Shown piece after piece: positions 56,836-64,000 of a stretch of DNA of 64,000 bases. The stretch covers positions 31,615 through 95,614 of the forward strand of contig CANLGL010000015.1 of the NCBI GenBank assembly GCA_947490345.1, in the 5' to 3' direction. The notes below the pieces were generated by a model. That model searched no databases, had not been told where the DNA came from, and saw nothing but the letters and a program-made list of their open reading frames with translations. Numbering within the stretch: the stretch's first letter is position 1; every line of letters starts with the position of its first letter. A program made the position numbers and the translations under genes. Source of the DNA: Deltaproteobacteria bacterium. Lineage in GTDB: Bacteria > Myxococcota_A > UBA796 > SXON01.

Positions 56836-57468
56836 GTGGGCTACGCTTCGGCCGTGCTACTCCTGCTGGCCGCCTGCACCCCGCAAACCATCGTTACCGA
56901 TGATACGCACGGTGACTCCGGAAAGGCCGACAGCGGCGACACTGCGGACTCGGGAACCCCGCCGCGCGATCTCGATGCAGACGGGTACCCGGCCGGGGAC
57001 GACTGCATGGACCTCAACGCCGACGTGCATCCAGGCGCCACCGAGGTGTTCAACGGCCTGGACGACGACTGCGACGGGGTCTTCGACGCCGACGGGGACT
57101 GGTCGGGCTCGGCCCGGGTCGAAGCGACCGCCATCTACGAAGGCAAGCCCTACGCCTACTCGTTGCGCTGCCCGGTGACCGGCGTGCGCACCACTTTCGC
57201 GTTCGCCTGGACGATGACGTGCACCCCAGACGCCGACGACGTCCTGGCTCAGCGGCTGCTCGGCGAGACGCTGAGCGCCACGCCCATCGATGACGCTGTC
57301 GAGATGGCCGCGTGGTCGGGCGAGGTGCTCGTCGCCTCGACCAATGGGTGGGACACCGACGCCCAGGGGAGCGTGGCGTGGTCCACTCTCTCTGCCGCAT
57401 CGCTGGAATTCTCACTTGCAGCCGCCTCGCTTACGCTGTCGGCCGAGGCATCGCTCAGCAGGAAGTGA
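56836..57468 (+). CDS. lipoprotein with one MopE-type metal-binding motif
   Basis: 210 residues from GTG 56836. Leader Y-A-S-A-V-L-L-L-L-A-A-C-T gives the lipobox; an Asp/Gly/Ser linker (D-S-G-D-T-A-D-S-G-T) follows. One MopE-like unit (D-L-D-A-D-G-Y, G-D-D-C-M-D-L-N, G-L-D-D-D-C-D-G) near residues 45-85, then a beta-rich domain of ~110 residues with two Cys. Unknown role. A repeat element lies just after its stop. Confidence 0.68.
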   Translation: MGYASAVLLLLAACTPQTIVTDDTHGDSGKADSGDTADSGTPPRDLDADGYPAGDDCMDLNADVHPGATEVFNGLDDDCDGVFDADGDWSGSARVEATAIYEGKPYAYSLRCPVTGVRTTFAFAWTMTCTPDADDVLAQRLLGETLSATPIDDAVEMAAWSGEVLVASTNGWDTDAQGSVAWSTLSAASLEFSLAAASLTLSAEASLSRK

Positions 57469-57514
57469 GAGTCGCCCACGCCGCGTTGTTCCGCGTCGAA
57501 CGCTATCAAATGCC

Positions 57515-57664
57515 CAAGCGGTGGGGGGGACGGCGGAGAGGGGGAGAGCGCCACGAACGGCGCGCTAGCAGCGCGACGGGCGCCGCAGGCCGGAAACCGC
57601 AGGTTGGAGGCCGGAGGGTATGGCGCGGTAGGGGGAGAGGGCGGCGAGCCCTTTCCCCCTTTAC
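57515..57664 (+). repeat. copy of the dispersed GC-rich repeat
   Basis: Contains GGGGGAGAGCGCCACG, the hairpin around GCGCTAGCAGCGCG, GGGCGCCGCAGGCCGG, and GGCGCGGTAGGGGG, closing with a C-rich arm (CCCTTTCCCCC) that pairs with the G-rich block before it. Same blocks as the copies at 29.3-29.6 and 31.8 kb. No gene is supported in 57469-57696. Confidence 0.75.
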
Positions 57665-57696
57665 ATGATAGCCCGCGGCCCTCCCCGGGGTCGGCC

Positions 57697-58761
57697 GTGA
57701 AGGTACTGCTCAACAAGATCGCGTCGGCCACGCGCAATTGCAAGCTTGCGCGCGAGGTGACGCTCAGCCCCACGGTGGCGGCCGAGGAGGGAAGCGTCGT
57801 CGCAGTGCGGGCGCTCGACCGGAAGAACGTCTACAACGAACTCGAAGACGTACACGGCCGCATGGCGACGGTGAACGAAGGTGACATCATCGCTGGCGTG
57901 CTCGGGGAGCGAAGGGCGCTCCACGGTTATATCGGGATTGTTCCTAGTCAAGTGAAGGTCGGCGACATCCTCCACCTGTTGAACCTCGGCGGAGTCGTCG
58001 GCTTGTGCACCAGCTTCAATCCCGATGTCGGTCCCGCATGCCGGGTGGAGGTGCTCGGACAGGTTCTGACGTTCCCGCACCTGGGGGAGCGGCGCGGCGT
58101 GCCCGCCAGCATCAAGGCCAACGCGCTGCCAAGCGCCGATCACGTCGATCGCAGCGTTCCGATCGTCGCGATCAGCGGCACGTGCATGAACGCCGGAAAG
58201 ACCTTCGCCGCCTGCGAGATCATCCGCGGCCTCACCCAGCGCGGACTGCGCGTCGGCGCCGCGAAGCTGACTGGAGTGTCACTTCGTCGCGATACGCTGA
58301 AGATGGAAGACGTCGGCGCCGTGCGCGCACTGTCGTTCAACGACGCGGGCATCGTGTCGACGCGGCGGCAGACCTCGCTTCCGGTGGCGAGGGGGTTGGT
58401 CAAGGCGCTCAACGAGGTCGTGCATGGGGTCGGCGTCGACGTCATCATCGTCGAGCTGGGTGACGGGGTGATGGGGGAGTACGGCGTCGAGGAGATCCTT
58501 CGGGCGAAGGACTTGATGACCCTGACCAAAGTCCACGTTCTCTGCGCCAACGATCCGGTCGGGGCCTGGGGCGCAGCGAAGTACTTCGGCGAGGACCTGG
58601 GCTTGGCGATCTCGGTCATCTCGGGCCCGCAGACGGACAATGCCGTCGGCCGCACCTTCGTGGAGGAGTCCCTCGGGCTGCCAGCGATCAATGCCCGCAC
58701 GCAGGGCGATGCCCTCGCGGCCAAGGTCGCCGAGCTGATCGGAGCCAACCCCCGTGCGTGA
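57697..58761 (+). CDS. P-loop NTPase of the DUF1611/dethiobiotin synthetase-like type, inside the arg operon
   Basis: 354 residues from GTG 57697; the frame continues upstream only into the repeat element. The first 150 residues form a beta-rich N-domain (V-K-V-G-D-I-L-H-L-L-N-L-G-G-V). Then I-S-G-T-C-M-N-A-G-K-T holds the P-loop at 161-169, followed by L-R-V-G-A-A-K-L-T-G-V-S and V-D-V-I-I-V-E-L-G-D-G-V. This resembles SIMIBI-class enzymes such as BioD, CobB and DUF1611 proteins, which use ATP on small molecules. The stop overlaps the argC start by eight bases, so a role in arginine metabolism is suggested, but no reaction can be assigned. Confidence 0.7.
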   Translation: MKVLLNKIASATRNCKLAREVTLSPTVAAEEGSVVAVRALDRKNVYNELEDVHGRMATVNEGDIIAGVLGERRALHGYIGIVPSQVKVGDILHLLNLGGVVGLCTSFNPDVGPACRVEVLGQVLTFPHLGERRGVPASIKANALPSADHVDRSVPIVAISGTCMNAGKTFAACEIIRGLTQRGLRVGAAKLTGVSLRRDTLKMEDVGAVRALSFNDAGIVSTRRQTSLPVARGLVKALNEVVHGVGVDVIIVELGDGVMGEYGVEEILRAKDLMTLTKVHVLCANDPVGAWGAAKYFGEDLGLAISVISGPQTDNAVGRTFVEESLGLPAINARTQGDALAAKVAELIGANPRA

Positions 58762-59707
58762 CAAGCTCCGGGTCGCCGTCATCGGCGCGTCTGGGTACAC
58801 AGGCGCCGAAACGCTACGCTGGCTGTACGGCCACCCCGCGGTCGAGATTGTGGGCGCGACCGCCCACAAGCACGCTGGCAAGCCGCTTGCCGCGCTGTGG
58901 CCGCAGTTCTACGGGCAGGCGCTCGTCCTGCAAAACGAGCCGCCCCCGGCCGACGCCTACTTCCTGTGCCTGCCGCACGGCGAGGCCGCAAAGCTGGCGC
59001 CAACGCTCACCGGAGAGCTGATCATCGACCTTTCGGGCGACCACCGCCTTCCGCAAGCGCAGCATCAAGCAAACTACGGCTTCGCCCGCGAGGGTGAGCC
59101 CTGGCTCTACGGGCTCCCCGAGCTCGGTGGGGAGCGCCTACTCGGCGCCGCGCGCATCGCGAATCCAGGGTGTTTTGCCACCGCACTCGCCCTGGCCCTG
59201 CTTCCGCTCTCCGGAAAAATCAGCGGCCGCGTCGCCGCCGTCGGCATCACGGGCAGCACCGGCAGCGGCGCCACCCCGAGCGAGACGACCCACCATCCGG
59301 TTCGCGCCGAGAATCTTCGCGCCTACAAGGTCCTCGGCCACCAGCACGTCCCCGAAGTCGAAAACGCCGTCGGCGATATCAAGCTCGACTTCGTCCCGAT
59401 GTCCGGCCCCTTTCGCCGCGGCATCCTGGTGACGATGACCCTGCCCGCCGTGCCGCGCCGGCTCTGGGAGTCCTACTACCAACACAACCCACTGGTCCGC
59501 GTGATCGACCGCCCTCCCGAGCTGCTCCACGTGCTCGGCAGCCCGCGCGCTGACATCGGCGTAATCGAGGGCGAGGCGGTCACCGTCGTCCAATGCGCGA
59601 TTGACAACCTCTGTCGCGGCGCCGCCACCCAGGCGATCGCGAACCTGAACCTTCGCATGGGTTGGCGGATGGACCTGGGTCTGGACCGCATCGGAGCCGT
59701 ACCGTGA
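58754..59707 (+). CDS. argC: N-acyl-gamma-glutamyl-phosphate reductase
   Basis: 317 residues from GTG 58754, in an eight-base overlap with the P-loop gene. NADPH-dependent reduction of N-acylglutamyl phosphate to the semialdehyde. Seen: V-A-V-I-G-A-S-G-Y-T-G-A-E at the start (dinucleotide binding), L-C-L-P-H-G-E-A, D-L-S-G-D-H-R-L, the catalytic Cys in A-N-P-G-C-F-A-T, and S-G-A-T-P-S-E-T-T-H. Size and motifs fit the ordinary ArgC. Whether the acyl group is acetyl or succinyl depends on the downstream carbamoyltransferase. Overlaps argD by four bases. Confidence 0.95.
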   Translation: MRDKLRVAVIGASGYTGAETLRWLYGHPAVEIVGATAHKHAGKPLAALWPQFYGQALVLQNEPPPADAYFLCLPHGEAAKLAPTLTGELIIDLSGDHRLPQAQHQANYGFAREGEPWLYGLPELGGERLLGAARIANPGCFATALALALLPLSGKISGRVAAVGITGSTGSGATPSETTHHPVRAENLRAYKVLGHQHVPEVENAVGDIKLDFVPMSGPFRRGILVTMTLPAVPRRLWESYYQHNPLVRVIDRPPELLHVLGSPRADIGVIEGEAVTVVQCAIDNLCRGAATQAIANLNLRMGWRMDLGLDRIGAVP

Positions 59708-60852
59708 GCGTGACCCTCGACCAGCTCATCGGCGAGCCCGGAGCCGAAGCGGACTGGCAGCTCGCCACCTACGACAAGCTCCCCTTGCACGTGGTCAAGG
59801 GCGAGGGCAGCCGGGTGCAGACTGCCGACGGGCGCTGGTACTGGGACTTCTACGGTGGCCACGCCGTCGCGCTCATCGGCCACAGCCACCCCACCTGGCG
59901 GCGCATCGTCGCGGAGCAGGCGGAGCGGCTCGTCTTTTACAGCAACGTCGTCCACTGCCCGGTCCGCACGGCCGCGTGTCGCGCGCTGGTGGAGTTCGCC
60001 CCCGCGAATCTCACCCGGGTCTTCCTCAGCAACTCGGGCGCCGAGGCCAACGAGACCGCGCTGAAGCTGGCACGCCATCACACCGGCCGCACCGAGGTGG
60101 TCGCGTTCGAGGGTTCGTTCCACGGCCGCACCCTGGGCGCTCTCGCGGTGACCCACAGCGAGAAATACCGCCGCTATGCGCTCCCCGAGTACGGCCACAC
60201 CCGCTTTGTCGCCTTCGGCGATGTGCCGCGCCTCGATGACCACGTCGCCGCCGTCATCCTGGAGCCGATCCAATCGCTGGCGGGGATGCGCACCGCCACG
60301 CCGGAATTCCTGCATGGGCTACGCGTCGAATGCGATCGGGTGGGCGCGCTCTTGATCCTCGACGAGGTGCAGACGGCCTGGGGTCGACTCGGCGCCAACT
60401 TCGCGGCGGACTTCTTCGACGTGCGGGCGGACCTCATCACCAGCGCCAAGAGCGCTGCGGGGGGTTTCCCGGTCGGAGTGACCCTGGTGGACGCTGACAT
60501 CGCGCGGACGGTCAAGGCCGGCGATCAGGGAACCACCTTCGGCGCCGGTCCCCTCGCCTGTGCGGCGCTCCTCGCCACCCAACACGTCCTCGCGTCCGAG
60601 GGGCTCGTCGCCCGTGCCACAGAGCTGGAAACGCGCGTGCGAGCGGCGTTCCCCGGGGAAGTGCGCGGCCACGGCGGCCTGCTGGGACTCGTCTTTGCTG
60701 ACGCCGTCAAGCCCCGTGTTGCCGCGCTGCGTGAGCTCGGTTTCATCGTCGGCGGCAGCGACGTCCCGACCGTAATGCGGCTGATGCCCCCCTTGAACCT
60801 TCCCTTCGAGGCGATCGATGCGCTCGCCTCGGCCATTCGGAGCCTGCCATGA
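59704..60852 (+). CDS. argD: acylornithine aminotransferase
   Basis: 382 residues from GTG 59704 (GTGA overlap with argC). PLP class III aminotransferase: F-Y-G-G-H-A-V-A-L-I-G-H, S-N-S-G-A-E-A-N-E-T-A-L-K, F-H-G-R-T-L-G-A, D-E-V-Q-T-A-W-G-R-L, and the PLP Lys in T-S-A-K-S-A-A-G-G-F-P-V-G. It converts N-acylglutamate semialdehyde to N-acylornithine with glutamate as donor. The stop overlaps the next start by four bases. Position between argC and argF' supports this role over other class III substrates. Confidence 0.93.
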   Translation: MSVTLDQLIGEPGAEADWQLATYDKLPLHVVKGEGSRVQTADGRWYWDFYGGHAVALIGHSHPTWRRIVAEQAERLVFYSNVVHCPVRTAACRALVEFAPANLTRVFLSNSGAEANETALKLARHHTGRTEVVAFEGSFHGRTLGALAVTHSEKYRRYALPEYGHTRFVAFGDVPRLDDHVAAVILEPIQSLAGMRTATPEFLHGLRVECDRVGALLILDEVQTAWGRLGANFAADFFDVRADLITSAKSAAGGFPVGVTLVDADIARTVKAGDQGTTFGAGPLACAALLATQHVLASEGLVARATELETRVRAAFPGEVRGHGGLLGLVFADAVKPRVAALRELGFIVGGSDVPTVMRLMPPLNLPFEAIDALASAIRSLP

Positions 60853-61895
60853 CGCCCACCCTGGAAACCCGCCTCTACGAAGCCGTCGCCCGCGTTCGGA
60901 CGCACTGGCGTGGCAGCCGGCTCATCGACGGCCTCGAACCTGGCGTTGACGGCACCCGTGCGCTCCTGGACGTGGCGCGAATCTACCGCGCCAACCGCCT
61001 CGAAATCGGCCGGATGCGCCCCCTGCTCGGCCGCGCGGTCGCCGGACTCTTCTTCGATCCGTCGCTACGCACGCACACGTCGATGGAAGTCGCGACGGGT
61101 CGCTGCGGGGCCCATTTCGTCTACCTCCAAGGGGGAGAGGGCACCTGGAAGATGGAGTTCGACGAGGGGGTGGTGATGAACGGAAGCACCGCGGAACACG
61201 TCAAGGAAGCGGCGCCGGTCCTTTCATCGTATGCGGATGTGTTGGCTGTGCGGGCGTTCCCAAGGGCACATAACCGTGACGAAACGGTGATCCGCGCCTT
61301 CTCGCGGTACGCCGGCGCACCGCTCATCAACCTGGAATCCGCGCTCGCGCACCCCTGTCAGGGCCTCGCGGACCAGCTCACCATGGCCGATCTAGGCGGC
61401 GGGAACAGTTTCCAGGGCAAGAAGGTCTGCTTGACATGGGCGCCGCATCCGAAGCCCCTGCCGCAGGCCGTCCCGCTTTCGGTGGTGAGGGCCGCCATCC
61501 TCGGAGGCGCGGATTTGCACGTCGCCGCGCCCGTCGGATTCGACCTCGACGCCGAGGAGATGGACCGGGTAGCTGGTTTTGCCGCCGACACCGGGGCGAA
61601 GTTGACGCTGACGAGGGATCAGGCCGCGGCGACCAAGGACGCGCTGGTCGTCTACGCAAAGGGCTGGGCCGCGGAGGACCGCGACGGGCATGCGGCGCTC
61701 GCTGCCGAGCACGGAAACTGGACCGTCGGGGACGAAGCGATGCGCACCGCCACCGCGTTCCTCCACTGTCTGCCGGTACGGCGCAATGTGATCGTGACCG
61801 ACTCTGTCCTGGACGGCCCCAAGTCTCGGGTAATCCCCCAAGCCGCAAATCGTGAGCCGGTGCAGGCGGCGGTGTTGTTGAGCTGGCTGCTGTAG
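60849..61895 (+). CDS. argF': N-acylornithine carbamoyltransferase (N-acetyl- or N-succinyl-ornithine type)
   Basis: 348 residues. Carbamoyl-phosphate binding motif S-L-R-T-H-T at 72-77, H-P-C-Q at 168-171, L-T-W-A-P-H-P-K-P-L, V-V-Y-A-K-G-W and H-C-L-P-V-R-R-N-V. The P-H-P-K-P-L and R-R-N-V motifs match the N-acetylornithine/N-succinylornithine enzymes and not ordinary ornithine carbamoyltransferase. At the residue that decides between them (Glu92 in the Xanthomonas enzyme, Pro90 in the Bacteroides enzyme) this protein has Ala115 in G-S-T-A-E-H. The Glu-to-Ala change is reported to favour succinylornithine. Final gene of the argC-argD-argF' operon; the acyl group must then be removed by an ArgE-like enzyme not in this window. 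Confidence 0.9.
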   Translation: MTPTLETRLYEAVARVRTHWRGSRLIDGLEPGVDGTRALLDVARIYRANRLEIGRMRPLLGRAVAGLFFDPSLRTHTSMEVATGRCGAHFVYLQGGEGTWKMEFDEGVVMNGSTAEHVKEAAPVLSSYADVLAVRAFPRAHNRDETVIRAFSRYAGAPLINLESALAHPCQGLADQLTMADLGGGNSFQGKKVCLTWAPHPKPLPQAVPLSVVRAAILGGADLHVAAPVGFDLDAEEMDRVAGFAADTGAKLTLTRDQAAATKDALVVYAKGWAAEDRDGHAALAAEHGNWTVGDEAMRTATAFLHCLPVRRNVIVTDSVLDGPKSRVIPQAANREPVQAAVLLSWLL

Positions 61896-61897
61896 GG

Positions 61898-62464
61898 TCA
61901 GCGCGCCTCGAGGTCCTCGTCAGTCGCCTCGTCTTCGGTCTCGCTGGATTCGGTCGTGGACCCGTCCAGACGCTGCAGTTTTCGCTGGAGCGTTCGCCGG
62001 TGCAGGCCCAGCCGGCGGGCGGCGTGAGAAATGTTGCCGTCGGTGCCCTCCAGCGCCTTGCGAATATGCTCGCGCTCGACATCTTCAAGTTGGGTAGCCG
62101 GTGTTGGGGAGGCGAGAGCCTTGGTGAGCGCCTGAACAATGACCTCCGGACTTGTCGGCTTGGTGAGGAAGTCCACGGCCCCGCACTTGACCGCCTCGAC
62201 GGCCGCTGGGATCGAGCCAAAACCGGTGAGTACGAGGATTCGACACGCGGGCGCACGAACGCTGAGCATCCGCACGACCTCGAGCCCATCACCATCCCCG
62301 AGCCTCAGGTCGATGACGGCACCGGCTGGTAGTCGGTTGCGCATAGTGGCGCTGGCCTGCGCGACACCCGAGGCCGAGAGCACCGCAAAGCCGCCGCGGC
62401 GAAGCGTGCGCGCCAGTGCCTCCCGATGAACCTCGTCATCCTCAACCACCAGAATCGTATCCAT
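61898..62464 (-). CDS. response regulator of the RegA/PrrA/ActR type
   Basis: 188 residues. Receiver domain 1-120 with acidic D-D at 9-10, phospho-acceptor Asp52 in V-I-D-L-R-L-G-D, T/S and Lys in L-T-G-F-G and F-L-T-K-P. The C-terminal Fis-like helix-turn-helix N-I-S-H-A-A-R-R-L-G-L-H-R-R-T-L-Q-R-K-L is the RegA/ActR signature. Such regulators answer to redox or quinone state and control respiration and carbon/nitrogen genes. An acidic tail (S-S-E-T-E-D-E-A-T) is added. It overlaps the sensor kinase gene by 23 bases. Confidence 0.88.
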   Translation of the reverse strand: MDTILVVEDDEVHREALARTLRRGGFAVLSASGVAQASATMRNRLPAGAVIDLRLGDGDGLEVVRMLSVRAPACRILVLTGFGSIPAAVEAVKCGAVDFLTKPTSPEVIVQALTKALASPTPATQLEDVEREHIRKALEGTDGNISHAARRLGLHRRTLQRKLQRLDGSTTESSETEDEATDEDLEAR

Positions 62465-63719
62465 CCAAGCTCCGCGAGGCCGTGAGTGTAGTCAGGCGGA
62501 TGGTGGCGCGCCCGCCGCCCGCCGCCCGCCGGGTCAGCGTAATGTCTCCGCCCCAACGCCGTGCGAAGGCGCGCGCGACAAACAGCCCGAGCCCGCGACC
62601 CTCCGGGCCGCCGTCGTGCCAGCGCGTGAAAAAAGGCTCGCCCGCCTGGGCCACCACGCCAGGACTCGGTCCAGGGCCCGAATCATCGAGTTCGATGACG
62701 ACGACGCCATCGAGGAGCCGCCCGCGAAGCGCGAGCGGACCTCCCGCCCGGAGCGCGTTGTCCAGAAGAGTCCAGAAGGAGCCGCGCCAGGTGTCGGGGT
62801 CACCCCGGACGCTTGCCGAGTAGACTTCCGGAGTGAGCTCGAACGCCACCGTGTGCCGGTTGATGCCGGCAGCCTGCCAGTCGCGGAGCCAGCCCTGCAG
62901 CTCGCCGCCAAAACCATCCACCTCCGCGGAGACGGTCCTCGACGTGCTGCCACGCACCCGGTCCAGGATTTCCCGGCACCGGCTGACCTGCCCGCGAATC
63001 GTGCGCAGCAGCCCCGGAGCCTCAGCGGGCTCGGCTTGCGCCTCGCCCGCCAACAGATCGATGGACGACAGCGGCGTACCCAACTCATGCGCGATGCCAG
63101 CCGCCATCGTGCCGAGCGCGATGAGGCGCTCATCGCGGTGCTTGTCGTCGAGCGCCCGCTGCATCCGGTCCTCGCGATCTCGGAGGGCCGCTCGGATCCC
63201 GATCCCAGTCGCCGTCATGCCGACCGCGGCAACGTCGAAGACGAGCACGGCCTGTAGCCGACGGGTGGCCAGCTCCGCGTGGAGCAGGCCATCGTCCAGG
63301 ACGAGCCTCGGACCAAAGTAGACCATGCCGTTGTGGAGCACGACCAGGGCCACACAAGCCCCCCAAGCTCGACCGCTCGGAAGAACCAGCGCACATGGGA
63401 TGATGAACTGCAGCAGCAGGCTGAGCGCGGGGTGGTCGCCCGCCCGAAAAATGGCACACGCGAGCGCCACGGCAACCAGCGCCGACGCGGCCGCCATATC
63501 CACTCCGCGCCAACTGGCCGGCCGTCGGCGCAGCCAGAGCGTTTCACCCAGATCGGCAAGACAGAACCCGCAAACAAGCCCGGTCGTCGCCCAGAACGGT
63601 GGGCCCGCCCCCGCAGACCAGCCCGCGGTCGCACTGACCACCACCAGCCCGCCCGCCCACCGACGGTACCAGCGAAACCAGCTCAGCGCGTTGCCGGGGT
63701 CCTGCGTGGAGGAGAGCAC
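62442..63719 (-). CDS. membrane sensor histidine kinase of the RegB/PrrB type
   Basis: 425 residues from GTG 63719, chosen because AGGAGG lies four bases before it; ATG 63734 is an alternative. About six membrane helices fill the first 190 residues. H-box M-A-A-G-I-A-H-E-L-G-T-P-L-S-S carries the phospho-His. ATPase motifs: D-N-A-L-R-A (N-box), D-S-G-P-G-P (G1), G-R-G-L-G-L-F-V-A (G2). The H-box and the pairing with an ActR-type regulator identify the RegB group. RegB kinases sense the quinone pool and a redox Cys; the Cys cannot be picked out with certainty here. Confidence 0.85.
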   Translation of the reverse strand: MLSSTQDPGNALSWFRWYRRWAGGLVVVSATAGWSAGAGPPFWATTGLVCGFCLADLGETLWLRRRPASWRGVDMAAASALVAVALACAIFRAGDHPALSLLLQFIIPCALVLPSGRAWGACVALVVLHNGMVYFGPRLVLDDGLLHAELATRRLQAVLVFDVAAVGMTATGIGIRAALRDREDRMQRALDDKHRDERLIALGTMAAGIAHELGTPLSSIDLLAGEAQAEPAEAPGLLRTIRGQVSRCREILDRVRGSTSRTVSAEVDGFGGELQGWLRDWQAAGINRHTVAFELTPEVYSASVRGDPDTWRGSFWTLLDNALRAGGPLALRGRLLDGVVVIELDDSGPGPSPGVVAQAGEPFFTRWHDGGPEGRGLGLFVARAFARRWGGDITLTRRAAGGGRATIRLTTLTASRSLDGYDSGG

Positions 63720-63743
63720 GCGGCCTCCTATCATCCAACAGGG

Positions 63744-63776
63744 GAAGGGGCCTGCGGCCTCATGCTTGGCCCCTTC
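63744..63776 (-). other. hairpin in the leader of the sensor kinase gene
   Basis: GAAGGGGCC pairs perfectly with GGCCCCTTC around a 15-base loop, starting 25 bases upstream of the kinase start codon. It could be a terminator of a gene off the right edge or an RNA control element. 63780-64000 otherwise holds no gene I can support. Confidence 0.35.
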
Positions 63777-63895
63777 GCGGAATGTTGGACCTTCGCCGAT
63801 CTTTCTTGGGGGGTTCCCTGGAGGCCACGACGAGGAGGACGCGCGACAAGCCCCGCGCGAGCACGATGAGCCCGGGAGGGCGGCGGGGAGCAGCG

Positions 63896-63956
63896 TGTCG
63901 CAGCCATGCCCCCGAATTTGCGACAGCAGGCGAGCCATGGGGGGTGATTTGCGACA
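63896..63956. promoter_or_regulatory. inverted and direct GCGAC half-sites upstream of the two-component operon
   Basis: GTCGC at 63896-63900 faces GCGAC at 63920-63924; a second ATTTGCGACA copy of the latter lies at 63947-63956. GCGNC inverted half-sites with variable spacing are the known binding pattern of PrrA/RegA regulators. They may control this operon or a divergent gene beyond the edge. Confidence 0.35.
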
Positions 63957-64000
63957 CTACGGCCTCGGAGTCGCCCCCTCGGCGGAAGCCGTCACGAGCC

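Overview
The window is about 64 kb of GC-rich bacterial chromosome and most likely comes from a member of the Myxococcota or a neighbouring 'deltaproteobacterial' lineage. The signs are many Ser/Thr kinases fused to WD40 or TPR regions, FHA proteins, a long series of secreted lipoproteins that open with a lipobox and then Asp/Thr-rich linkers, MopE-type metal-binding repeats, thrombospondin-3-like Ca repeats, and two proteins with a Cys then hydrophobic then Arg-rich tail that resembles the MYXO-CTERM sorting tag. No phage, IS element, rRNA operon or CRISPR array was recognised.

Layout. 1-2.7 kb: end of a PhoD phosphatase, small membrane and lipoproteins, and a VapBC-type toxin-antitoxin pair. 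2.9-4.1 kb: an uncharacterised two-gene cassette behind a palindromic promoter, a possible gene remnant, and tRNA-Val(CAC). 4.2-16 kb: a 57-residue basic protein, a cyclase-like protein, an aminotransferase, sucA, xthA, a CAP-domain lipoprotein, an amidase, a frameshifted sulfatase relative, truB and a DUF362 ferredoxin-like protein. 16-26.5 kb: envelope proteins, including a beta-propeller/redoxin lipoprotein that reads through an in-frame UGA (predicted selenocysteine, with a SECIS hairpin directly downstream), a four-repeat lipoprotein, and a kinase preceded by an FHA/winged-helix gene split at a run of ten G. 26.6-29.2 kb: tRNA-Pro, merR, ihfA, a lipoprotein, rplT, rpmI, infC and tRNA-Val(GAC). 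29.2-32 kb: a dispersed repeat, lipB, a membrane protein, and an 18-unit 29-bp tandem array. 32-54.5 kb: a dihaem cytochrome lipoprotein, TadE/TadG, MopE and VWA lipoproteins, an RluA-type synthase, a large kinase-ATPase-TPR protein, mtnA, a metallophosphoesterase, engB, rlmE, a BNR-repeat surface protein and a second VapBC pair. 54.6-61.9 kb: arginine biosynthesis. 61.9-63.7 kb: a RegB/RegA-like two-component system.

Working together. argG, argC, argD and argF' are the arrangement of the N-acylated ornithine route known from Bacteroidetes and Xanthomonas: the carbamoyltransferase is of the N-acetyl/N-succinyl-ornithine type and not the ordinary ornithine type. A P-loop protein of unknown function overlaps argC and so sits inside this operon. 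The FHA/winged-helix gene and the downstream kinase overlap by 4 bp and look like one signalling unit. The infC-rpmI-rplT-ihfA-merR order is the usual translation/nucleoid cluster, but pheST is absent and a lipoprotein gene lies in that place.

Many genes here have no Shine-Dalgarno sequence but carry a TANNNT box only 5-8 bases before the start codon, which suggests frequent leaderless transcripts. Functions were assigned by reading translated sequence against remembered family features; no database search was run.
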